Assembly: GCA_964650405.1 (NCBI GenBank)
Contig: CAZYTO010000009.1
Location: 1-49,995, forward strand
Length of the DNA: 49,995 nt
Direction of reading: 5' to 3'
Origin: CAZYTO01 sp964650405
Lineage (GTDB): Bacteria > Acidobacteriota > Thermoanaerobaculia > Gp7-AA8
The notes below the pieces were generated by a model. That model was not told the DNA's origin, ran no database searches, and worked only from the letters and a program-made list of their open reading frames with translations. Shown here piece after piece: positions 28,877-35,565 of the stretch. The position numbers and the translations under genes were made by a program. How positions within the stretch are numbered: the first letter of the stretch is position 1; each line of letters begins with the position of its first letter.

Positions 28877-29690
28877 GTTCAGGGTCCCGCGGGGTCGAAG
28901 TTCGACCCTTCGGGGTCGAATTTCAGGGTCGTGGGGTTGAAGTTCGACCCCTCGGGGTCGATTGTCAGGGTCGCGGGGTCGAAATTCAGTCCCTCGGGGT
29001 CGATCGTCAGGGTCGAGGGTCTGGCGCTCCAGGGTCGAGGGTCTGGAGGTCCAGGGTCGAGGGTCTGAGGCTCCAGGGTCAAGGGGTCGAGGTGCCAGGG
29101 TCAAGGGGTCGAACTTCGACCCCTTGGGGCTGGAGCCTCAGGGTCGCGGGGTCGAGGTTCGACCCTTTGGGGCTGAGACGTCAGGGTCGACGGTCTGGGG
29201 ACTCAGAGCGGAGGGTCTGGAAGCTTAGGGTCGAGGGTCTGGAGCTCCAGGGTCACGGGGTCGATCGTCAGTGTCGAAGGCCTGGAGGCCCAGGGTCGCA
29301 GGGTCGATCGTCAGTGTCGAGGGGCTGAGGGCCCGTGGCCGAGGGACTGACCATCGAGGTCCGTGGGTCGTGCCATCAGCCCCACGGTCTCGAACGTCAG
29401 GGTCGCGGGGTCGATCGTCGTTGTCGCGGGGTCGAACGTCAGCGGCACGGGGTCGAACTGCCGGGCCGAGGGGTCGGAAATCAGAGGGTCGCGGGGTCGA
29501 ACGCCAGTGTCGCGGGATCGAACGCCAGTGTCGCGGGGTCGAGCGTCAGGGTCGCGGGCTCGAAGGTAAGAGTCGCGGGCTCGAAGATAAGGGTCGCTGG
29601 GCCAAACAACGGAGTCGTTGAGTCGAACGTCAAGGTCGCGGGCCGGTACATCACAGTGGAGAGCTCGAGGAGTCGAGCCGCGGGTCGAAG
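28877..29690 (+). repeat. 21-bp minisatellite, about 39 units
   Basis: Units such as GTCGCGGGGTCGAACGCCAGT repeat with a 21-bp period, best preserved at 29490-29640. Earlier units alternate with variants containing GGGTCGAGGGTCTGGA and self-complementary GGTCGAAnTTCGACC blocks. Because 21 is a multiple of three, several frames on both strands stay open and give heptapeptide repeats (VAGSNAS type); I judge none to be a gene, as there is no ribosome site or non-repeat domain. Confidence 0.9.
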
Positions 29691-30155
29691 GTTCAGGGGG
29701 AGGGAATGAGGTTCGACTGCCCGGTGTCAGGCGTCCGGGACGGGATCTCGATTTGCGGACACACGGCATCCACCCTCGAGGCCTCGCGCTCCGAAAGCAG
29801 CCCCCAGTGGTGACGCGGTTCTGGTGAGCCGGGAGCCGAACCTTCACGCGGAGACGCGGAAGACACGGAGAGTCAACGACCGCGGCCTCCGCGTCGCCAC
29901 GTGAGCCCCTCTCGATCGCTCGTCGCCAAAGCCGTGCCGGAAATAACACCCTCAAACGGGCCAAATTGTCACGGCCCTGTTACGCAGGCGGTTCCTGCGG
30001 CAGATCACAGCCCTCTTTTCCGCGCACAAACGAATCAAGCGCCAAGCCGCTGGTGCGCGTGCCTATGTCCGTTTCATTCCAGCGCCTTACGCATTGGTGC
30101 GTGCGCAGTCAATTGAGGACTGCAATGGGATCCGGACGGCAATTACGCGGAAAAA
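29691..30155. other. Intergenic region upstream of the protease
   Basis: No gene was seen. It contains a short near-tandem CACGCGGAGACGCGGAAGAC (around 29848), another of the short-period repeats scattered here, and a less GC-rich stretch at 29940-30120 that may carry the promoter. Confidence 0.35.
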
Positions 30156-30196
30156 CCTTTCCAAGAAGGGCGATTTTCGCCCTTTTCCATGTAGAG
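30156..30196 (+). promoter_or_regulatory. 41-bp upstream element, copy 2
   Basis: CCTTTCCAAGAAGGGCGA, TTTTCGCCCTTTTCC, ATGTAGAG. In this copy AAGGGCG and CGCCCTT form a 7-bp hairpin, but the other copies do not preserve all pairs, so primary sequence is what is conserved. 231 nt separate it from the protease ATG. Confidence 0.6.
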
Positions 30197-30392
30197 CCGG
30201 GGATTGGTTTCGCGCTCCGGCTCGGAGAGGACACATCGCCGGACGCCGGCTGATTTCAAGACCCTCGGCGCGCTTGGCGCCGGAAGGTGGAAAGGAGGAA
30301 AGAGCGGCGGCGGAATGCCGCCGCAACACCACGACAGCATCGGCTGCCGCGGAGGAGCCGGCCGGACCGCGTGAGCGCGCGATCCGGCCCCG

Positions 30393-30413
30393 GACACTGA
30401 ACCAACCCGACGA
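30393..30413 (+). promoter_or_regulatory. Conserved pre-start box of the protease leader
   Basis: Contains ACTGAACCAACCCGACGA immediately before the ribosome site (GAAAGGAAAGG). It matches the box of the minus-strand gene at 28331-28353. Upstream hairpins in this leader are GCGGCGG/CCGCCGC (about 30307-30324) and GGCCGGA/TCCGGCC (about 30360-30388). Confidence 0.55.
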
Positions 30414-30427
30414 AAGGAAAGGATCCA

Positions 30428-31576
30428 ATGTCAAAGAGAAAGATACCTCGCGCACTCTGTCATGTCATTCCGCCCTACATCCTGCAGCGCATCGCCGACG
30501 ACACGAGCCACGCCGACCTGGTCAGCCGGGCCAGCGCGAGCACGACGCTCGAGCGGATGCAGATCCTGGCGGCAACGGGCCGCAAGGGGCCGAAGGTACG
30601 CCGCTCGGCGGCGAAGCCCGTGAGACGGCGCAACGTCTACGACGCCGGGCACCGGCAAACGCTCCCGGGGAAGCTCGTGATGAACGAGAAGAAGGCACCC
30701 GGCAACGACGTCGAAGTGAACGAAGCGTTCGATGGGGCGGGGAAGACCTGGGACTTCTACTACATGGTCTACTCGCGCAACTCGATCGACGGAAAGGGGC
30801 TCCGTCTCAACTCGACCGTCCACTACGGCAAGCAGTTCGAGAACGCGTTCTGGGACGGCCGGCAGATGGTGTACGGCGACGGTGACGGGAAGTTGTTCAA
30901 CCGGTTCACCGCGGCCCTGGACGTCATCGGCCACGAGCTGACGCACGGCGTGACCCAGTACTCCGCGGGCCTCTCCTACACCGGGCAGACCGGCGCGCTG
31001 AACGAGCACGTCTCCGACGTGTTCGGCATCCTGGTCAAACAGTTCACGCTCGGGCAGTCCGCGCAGGAATCCGACTGGATCATCGGCGAGGGCCTCTTCG
31101 GCCCGTCGGTGAACGGGAAGGGCATCCGTTCGATGGCCGCTCCGGGTACGGCTTACGACGACCCGGTGCTCGGCCGCGATCCGCAGCCGGCACATCTGCG
31201 CGACTACGTGAACACGACGGACGACAACGGCGGGGTTCACATCAACTCCGGCATTCCCAATCGTGCCTTCTACCTCGCCGCGTCCACCCTCGGTGGCCCG
31301 GCGTGGGACGTGGCCGGGCGCGTCTGGTACAGCACGCTCTTCCACCTGCCCGAGGATCCCGACTTCCAGGTGTTCGCGGACGTGACGGCGGGCATGGCAG
31401 GCATGCTGTACGGCGCGAACAGCACGGTGCAACGCGCCATTCAGCGCGGCTGGGCCGCCGTGGGCGTGAACCCCATGGGCAATTTCACCCCGAGCGTGAT
31501 TCGCGAGCTGCGTGCGGCGAGCAAGCGCCGCATGACCAGGAAGCTCGCCGCAGAGCGCCTGGCGCTGGCCGCGTAG
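30428..31576 (+). CDS. Protealysin-like M4 neutral metalloprotease
   Basis: ATG after GAAAGGAAAGG. The 382-aa product is a thermolysin-family zinc protease: HELTH at 169-173 (zinc ligands and catalytic Glu), third ligand Glu in LNEHVSDVFG (193), and the catalytic His in GGVHINSGIPNRAFYLA (271). It has no signal peptide. The N-terminus carries the short protealysin-type propeptide motif CHVIPPYILQRIAD (11-24) instead of the long FTP/PepSY pro-region. Such enzymes are self-activating and are exported by a non-Sec route or act inside the cell. The usual emfourin inhibitor gene is not adjacent. Expression is probably tied to the shared upstream element and box. Confidence 0.93.
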   Translation: MSKRKIPRALCHVIPPYILQRIADDTSHADLVSRASASTTLERMQILAATGRKGPKVRRSAAKPVRRRNVYDAGHRQTLPGKLVMNEKKAPGNDVEVNEAFDGAGKTWDFYYMVYSRNSIDGKGLRLNSTVHYGKQFENAFWDGRQMVYGDGDGKLFNRFTAALDVIGHELTHGVTQYSAGLSYTGQTGALNEHVSDVFGILVKQFTLGQSAQESDWIIGEGLFGPSVNGKGIRSMAAPGTAYDDPVLGRDPQPAHLRDYVNTTDDNGGVHINSGIPNRAFYLAASTLGGPAWDVAGRVWYSTLFHLPEDPDFQVFADVTAGMAGMLYGANSTVQRAIQRGWAAVGVNPMGNFTPSVIRELRAASKRRMTRKLAAERLALAA

Positions 31577-31667
31577 GCCTGCGCCATTCCCGGATGGAAA
31601 CCATGACGGACCACCACTGCTAACCAAACCGATATCGCAGGGAACGCTGCCGAAAGGAACCATTGCC

Positions 31668-31982
31668 ATGCGTACTTTCATCGACTTCATCCGCAACTGC
31701 TTCGCGTCGTTCTTCGCCATCATCGACTCCTGTCGAAACATGGCGGGCACGGAATACGCGATCCACACTGCCATCGCGCAACAGGGCGCCCCGGTGACTC
31801 AGGAGGCGAGCGTCTCCCGCGTCGTGTCCGTCTTCGCCGAGCTGCGGCCTCTGCTGGTGGCGCTCTCGGTGCTCCCGCTGATCCCGGCGAAAGGCCGCGC
31901 CCTGCTGACGGCCCTCATCGCCGCCATCGACGCACTGGCTCTCACCACGAATCCGGACTTCAAGGCCGGGAAGGACGTGTAG
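31668..31982 (+). CDS. Small hydrophobic protein (104 aa), unknown
   Basis: ATG preceded by GAAAGGAA. The N-terminus is aromatic and amphipathic (MRTFIDFIRNCFASFFAIID), and the middle has a hydrophobic segment (LRPLLVALSVLPLIPAKG, ALLTALIAAIDALAL). Possibly membrane-associated. The 50 nt before its ribosome site contain AACCAAACCGA, a partial match to the pre-start box of the protease. Likely in the same transcript as the protease, 91 nt downstream. No family recognised; it does not look like emfourin. Confidence 0.65.
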   Translation: MRTFIDFIRNCFASFFAIIDSCRNMAGTEYAIHTAIAQQGAPVTQEASVSRVVSVFAELRPLLVALSVLPLIPAKGRALLTALIAAIDALALTTNPDFKAGKDV

Positions 31983-32020
31983 GCGCGGCGCAGCCGCGAC
32001 GCGTGACTCACGAGAAAAGG

Positions 32021-32050
32021 GGGAGGGCGGGCCGATCGGTCCGCCCTCCC
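32021..32050 (+). terminator. Stem-loop after the protease operon
   Basis: GGGAGGGCGG and CCGCCCTCCC form a perfect 10-bp stem around a 10-nt loop, 38 bp after the stop at 31982. No T-tract follows. Confidence 0.5.
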
Positions 32051-32406
32051 GTTCGCGGCTCCGGCGGCCAGGTTGATGGCGCCGGACGTCGGATCCGCGC
32101 GCGATGGCAGAGCGCGACGACGGCCTGTAATGACAATGCGGTTCTTATGGAGGTCCGAATTTACGTTCTTCTCATTTGTCGCCTGTAATTACCCGGAAAT
32201 GCCGTCATTTGTGCTCGTTCAATGGACGTCTTTAATGCACGCTATTGGCCGTTTTTGTTACGAAAGCGTGAACGGAAGGCGTTCCGCGGCGTGCCCCAGG
32301 CGATTTTCGACCTCAACGCGCTCCGCAAGATATCGTCAACGAATGGAACAGGTTAGTGCATAATCCGTGTCATCCCGCTCGAAGCCATTTGTAAAAAGTT
32401 GAGGCG
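32051..32406. other. Intergenic region upstream of the sigma factor
   Basis: No gene was seen. Less GC-rich between about 32120 and 32260, probably promoter DNA for the sigma operon. Confidence 0.35.
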
Positions 32407-32452
32407 GCCTTTCCAAGAGGGGCCCGTTTTTACCCTTATCTCCAAGTGAAGG
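32407..32452 (+). promoter_or_regulatory. 41-bp upstream element, copy 3
   Basis: GCCTTTCCAAGAGGGGCCCG, TTTTTACCCTTATCTCC, AAGTGAAGGG. Here it ends 11 bp before the sigma-factor ATG, so its 3' end carries the ribosome site. Orientation matches the gene. Confidence 0.55.
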
Positions 32453-32463
32453 GAGAAAGATCC

Positions 32464-33057
32464 ATGTTGAATTGGCTGGAGAGTGATGAGCTACGCCGTC
32501 TACGCCAAGGCGACGAGAGCGCAATCGGCTCGATCTTCGATCGATACGCGGACCGTGTGAAGTACTACGTGCTCCGGCAGCCCGCCACGCGGACCGAGGA
32601 ACTTGCCGAGGAGTTCACTCAGGAGGCATTCCTCGCGTTTCTGAAACGGCCGAGGTGGAAGGACAGTGCGTACAGGAAGCTGCCGAGCATCGGTGCGTAC
32701 CTCTTCAAAGTGGCAACGACGTGCGTGGTCCACGAGAGCAGGCGCCTGAAGGCGGAGGGAGCGATGCTGCAGGAGCTGGCGAGGTTGCCCGTCGTCCGGC
32801 CGCCGGACCCCGAAAGTCATCTGATCAAGAAGGAAGAGCGGCAGGTGATCACCGGGGCCGTCGGCGGCCTGCCCGAGAAGTACCAGGCCACTGCCGAACT
32901 GGCCGTCCTGGGCCAATGCACGCCTGCCGAGACGGCGAAGCTCACCGGCGAGGGCCACTGGAAGGTGCGAAAGCGCATCGACAAGATCTATGAGCTCCTG
33001 GCGAAAGCGACGGCTTCGTACTTCAAAGGGAAAGGGGATGACCACCATGAGCAGTGA
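32464..33057 (+). CDS. ECF-type RNA polymerase sigma factor
   Basis: The ATG at 32464 (GGGAGAAAG upstream) is preferred over the in-frame GTG at 32446. The 197-aa product has region 2 (RLRQGDESAIGSIFDRYADR, ELAEEFTQEAFLAFLKRP, YLFKVATTCVVHESRR) and a region 4 helix-turn-helix (GLPEKYQATAELAVLGQCTP, ETAKLTGEGHWKVRKRIDKI). It recruits RNA polymerase to dedicated promoters. The gene carries the same upstream element as the protease and the 237-aa gene, so autoregulation and control of those genes is a reasonable hypothesis. The next gene overlaps its end. Confidence 0.88.
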   Translation: MLNWLESDELRRLRQGDESAIGSIFDRYADRVKYYVLRQPATRTEELAEEFTQEAFLAFLKRPRWKDSAYRKLPSIGAYLFKVATTCVVHESRRLKAEGAMLQELARLPVVRPPDPESHLIKKEERQVITGAVGGLPEKYQATAELAVLGQCTPAETAKLTGEGHWKVRKRIDKIYELLAKATASYFKGKGDDHHEQ

Positions 33058-33481
33058 CAGCAGCTCGATCGACTTCGGCCCGCTCATCGCGCCGCCTCCC
33101 GGCATGAATCCGTGCTCGCCGGCCATGCGGGCGCTCCTCGTGAAGAGTTACAGCGACTACTATGAGACGTCCCGGAAACGCATCCGCAACGTGCGGGCTG
33201 CCTCGCTCATCATCTTCGGCCTCATCGCCATCAGCGTCACATACACCACGTTCCACCGGTTTGCCCCGTCGCTGAACCCCATGCCCGCCATGGCCGGCCC
33301 GAACGTGCCTCACAAGGGAATCCGGCCCAAGCAGTTCATCAACCCGCCGCGGGATCCCGTACCCGCCTACCAGAAGCCGTATTACCTTCTGCCGCCGCGT
33401 ATGCGCCAGAAGATGCAGAACTACATCGAGTTGATCCGCGCGCCGCAGCTGCGATCCGGAGGCTTCGTGCAGTCGTCGTAA
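33038..33481 (+). CDS. Single-pass membrane protein coupled to the sigma factor
   Basis: The ATG at 33038 has AAAGGG seven bases upstream; an alternative ATG lies at 33047. The gene overlaps the sigma-factor stop by 20 bp. The product is 147 aa: a cytoplasmic Ser/Pro-rich N-terminus, one membrane segment (ASLIIFGLIAISVTYTTF), then a Pro-rich periplasmic tail (QFINPPRDPVPAYQKPYYLL). Position fits an anti-sigma factor, but the zinc anti-sigma motif HxxxCxxC is absent, so that role is only inferred from context. Confidence 0.7.
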   Translation: MTTMSSDSSSIDFGPLIAPPPGMNPCSPAMRALLVKSYSDYYETSRKRIRNVRAASLIIFGLIAISVTYTTFHRFAPSLNPMPAMAGPNVPHKGIRPKQFINPPRDPVPAYQKPYYLLPPRMRQKMQNYIELIRAPQLRSGGFVQSS

Positions 33482-33556
33482 GGGTTTCAAGGTTCACGCC
33501 GCCGCGCCGGGCACCCTCCTCTCTCCTGCGCACCCGGCCGGCGTCGTGACGCGGCG

Positions 33557-33607
33557 CGCGCCCGCCCCGGCTGGCCGTCTCGGGCGGGCGCGGCGCCGCA
33601 CTTTTTT
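33557..33607 (+). terminator. Intrinsic terminator of the sigma operon
   Basis: An 11-bp perfect stem CGCGCCCGCCC / GGGCGGGCGCG (33557-33592), then a run of six T (33602-33607), 76 bp after the operon's last stop. Confidence 0.75.
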
Positions 33608-33624
33608 GTCGGATTGGTCTATGA

Positions 33625-33840
33625 CTTGCGCTCAGAAACGATGGCCGGGCCGTCAGGAATTCGTTGGACTCGAACGCGGAAACGATCGAGTACGTGCTGT
33701 CCCTGGGTCTTGGCATCAATGACGTCGATGACGCCGGCGAGACGCCGCTCGACCGTGTCCTCTACCAGGATACGTACGATTTCCTGTTGACCCTGGGGGC
33801 CGTTCACGGCCGCCGCACCAAACCGCCACTCATTGAGTGA
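33625..33840 (+). pseudogene. Ankyrin-repeat gene remnant
   Basis: The frame, open after a stop at 33622, reads NAETIEYVLSLGLGINDVDD, AGETPLDRVL and YDFLLTLGAVHG, one and a half ankyrin repeats with the TPL motif, ending at the TGA of 33838. There is no credible start or ribosome site and it follows the terminator directly, so it is the 3' end of a lost gene. Confidence 0.6.
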
Positions 33841-33922
33841 TGCAAGATCTTGGGCGGGTGCCGCGAGGGATGAGCACGCGATTCACGCTTGCGGCTGAGC
33901 CCGAACGTGCGATCCTTGACGC

Positions 33923-34981
33923 ATGGCCCTCATGACCGTGCAGCGCTTCGCCGGAGTCGGTGAGGCGGAAGCCGCCGCGGCGGCGCTCTACGCCTTCGGA
34001 CTCGACGTCTGCCTGGCCGACGACGAGATGGTGGGTCTCTACTGGACGTACTCGAACGGGCTCGGCGGGATCAAGGTCATGGTGTGGTGGGAGGATCTCG
34101 AGCTCGCCGGAGTTCTCCTCGGCGTCATCTCGGAGTCGGACGTTCCGCCGGACGTGTTGGCGACCGCGGCGGAGGGTGCCGGCACAGAGATCGCGATCGA
34201 GAGCCCGGCCGCGAACATACCCGACGTCTCTGCGGCGGAGGGCGCCGGCATAGAGGTCGCGATCGAGAGCCTGCCCGCAAACATACTCGGCGTCCCTGCG
34301 GCGGAGGGTCCCGACAGAGACGTCGCGTTCGATAGCCCTCTGGAGATTTCCGACGTTTCTACGGGGGAGGAAGTCGATGCGGATGTCATTCACTGTCCAG
34401 CGTGCGGCACCGCCGGCGCCAGGCGCGTCCATCGCCTTCGTATGTTCGTTGTGATTGCGGCCCTCCTCGGCGGAGCGGGCCTCGCGGTCGGGGAGCTCGG
34501 TCTGGCGACAGCCGCCGTGCTCGCGGCGGCGCTGATCGTCGCCACGGTGCCCTCCCATCAGTGTCCGGAGTGCGGAGAGCGTTGGGGTGCGGATGTACGG
34601 CGCATGCTGGAGGCGCCCGAGCCGGACACCGCCTGGCCGCCCACCGGCGCGGACCTGGCCCCTGTGCCCTGTCCCCGTTGTGGAGCGGACGAGGTTCACG
34701 TCGTCGATCACCGCCGTTTGAAAGCTGCGATGCTGCTGTTTCCTTCGTTGACGCTGATCGTGTTGCCGCTCTGGCCGTTCCTTCCGAAACGGCAGTGCGA
34801 CGCCTGCGGTCTGAATAGAACGATCGCGCAGCCTGCGAATCGGGCGACACTTCGCTACGCTCCGTGTGCCCTGAAAGGTACCGGGCCCGGACTCTTCTAC
34901 TCCCGGTCCTTCGCCCTTCAGCTCTCGTCCCCGGACGGTCCATACACTCCCGGCACTTTCCCACCCATGGGGCGGATGTAG
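33923..34981 (+). CDS. DUF2007-like, double zinc-ribbon membrane protein
   Basis: The N-terminus (MALMTVQRFAGVGEAEAAAA, then DDEMVGLYW...GGIKVMVWWEDL) resembles the DUF2007 domain found in small signalling-type proteins. Three near-identical 22-residue repeats follow, then two modules that each pair zinc-ribbon knuckles (CPAC...CPEC, CPRC...CDAC) with hydrophobic hairpins (FVVIAALLGGAGLAVGE; AAMLLFPSLTLIVLPLWPFL). Probably an inner-membrane protein with cytoplasmic zinc knuckles. The last 50 residues look like read-through into non-coding DNA, and the final 64 bp are antisense to the DinB gene end; the ancestral stop may have been lost. Confidence 0.7.
   Translation: MALMTVQRFAGVGEAEAAAAALYAFGLDVCLADDEMVGLYWTYSNGLGGIKVMVWWEDLELAGVLLGVISESDVPPDVLATAAEGAGTEIAIESPAANIPDVSAAEGAGIEVAIESLPANILGVPAAEGPDRDVAFDSPLEISDVSTGEEVDADVIHCPACGTAGARRVHRLRMFVVIAALLGGAGLAVGELGLATAAVLAAALIVATVPSHQCPECGERWGADVRRMLEAPEPDTAWPPTGADLAPVPCPRCGADEVHVVDHRRLKAAMLLFPSLTLIVLPLWPFLPKRQCDACGLNRTIAQPANRATLRYAPCALKGTGPGLFYSRSFALQLSSPDGPYTPGTFPPMGRM
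34166..34363 (+). repeat. 66-bp in-frame tandem repeat (three copies)
   Basis: GCGGCGGAGGGTGCCGG starts each unit; units are 66 bp (22 codons, AAEGAGTEIAIES type). The first two are nearly identical and the third is diverged. Being a multiple of three, copy number can change without a frameshift. Confidence 0.85.
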
Positions 34982-35397
34982 GTGCTGAGCTGGCCGCGGT
35001 GGTGGATGAGGTCGAAGAGGAAGCCCCAGGCCGTGTCTTCGATGGTGGAGGTGTGGAAGACCTGGCCGTTCATGTAGTACTTCGCCTCGCCGGCCCACTT
35101 TGCGTCGTCGAGGGCGGCCACGGATCCGTCCACGGCCTCGGCGGCGCGGTCGCAGGCGGCGACGAGGTCGTCGACGGAGGCAGGGGCGGGGCGCGGCTCC
35201 CACTTCATCTCGCCCGTATCGAAGGTTTCGGCGAGGATGCGCAGCTCCTCGGCGATCTGCCAGGCCAGTCCCGAGGCGCTGTTGGAGCGCTCGTGCGGCC
35301 GGTAGTCCAGCCGGTCGCCCGGCAGCGCCGCGATCATCTTGCGGAACTTCGGTTTCTCGTCGGTCCAGGTCTTGGCGAAGAAAGTGCGGGTGGTCAT
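34918..35397 (-). CDS. DinB-family protein
   Basis: The start is the ATG at 35397 (MTTRTFFAKTWTDEKPKFRK) with AGGAG upstream; the longer open frame merely translates a repeat. The 159-aa four-helix-bundle protein carries YRPHERSNSASGLAWQIAEE and the family's metal-binding end FDLIHHRGQLSTYIRPMGGK. DinB/YfiT relatives bind a metal through three His and often act as thiol-dependent transferases; the substrate here is unknown. Its 3' end overlaps the convergent gene by 64 bp. Confidence 0.85.
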   Translation of the reverse strand: MTTRTFFAKTWTDEKPKFRKMIAALPGDRLDYRPHERSNSASGLAWQIAEELRILAETFDTGEMKWEPRPAPASVDDLVAACDRAAEAVDGSVAALDDAKWAGEAKYYMNGQVFHTSTIEDTAWGFLFDLIHHRGQLSTYIRPMGGKVPGVYGPSGDES

Positions 35398-35404
35398 TTC
35401 GTTC

Positions 35405-35492
35405 TCCTCTCGCTGTTCGCTGCTCGCTGTTCGCCGATCGTTGTTCGCTGGTCGCTGTTCGCCGATCGTTGTTCGCTGGTCGTTGTTCGTTC
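35405..35492 (-). repeat. GAACAGC/GAACAAC repeat in the DinB leader
   Basis: On the minus strand, units such as GCGAACAGCGACCAGC and GCGAACAACGATCG repeat with a 7-9 bp step, ending just before the ribosome site of the DinB gene. It is the same family as at 6779, 41500 and 44941, here outside a coding region. Confidence 0.7.
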
Positions 35493-35565
35493 CTAAAGTA
35501 ACCGTGTCGGGGTTGCCAGCCAACCCCCAGCGACCAGCGGGCAGCGGCTGGAAGGCGCCCTTACG

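Noticed and set aside
28877..29690. CRISPR array
   Set aside because: Units are contiguous 21-mers with no unique spacers of constant length, and no cas gene is nearby.
28700..29709. Several open frames through the minisatellite
   Set aside because: They only translate the 21-bp unit in different phases; no start signal or non-repeat domain.
30156..30196. 41-bp element read as an intrinsic terminator
   Set aside because: The hairpin pairing is not kept in the other copies, the T-rich part is in the loop, and all copies lie upstream of genes.
33038..33481. Zinc-dependent anti-sigma factor call
   Set aside because: Context fits, but the HxxxCxxC motif is absent, so only a membrane protein is claimed.
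34918..35523. Longer DinB start at 35523
   Set aside because: The extra residues translate the GAACAGC repeat; the ATG at 35397 has a good ribosome site and matches the family start.
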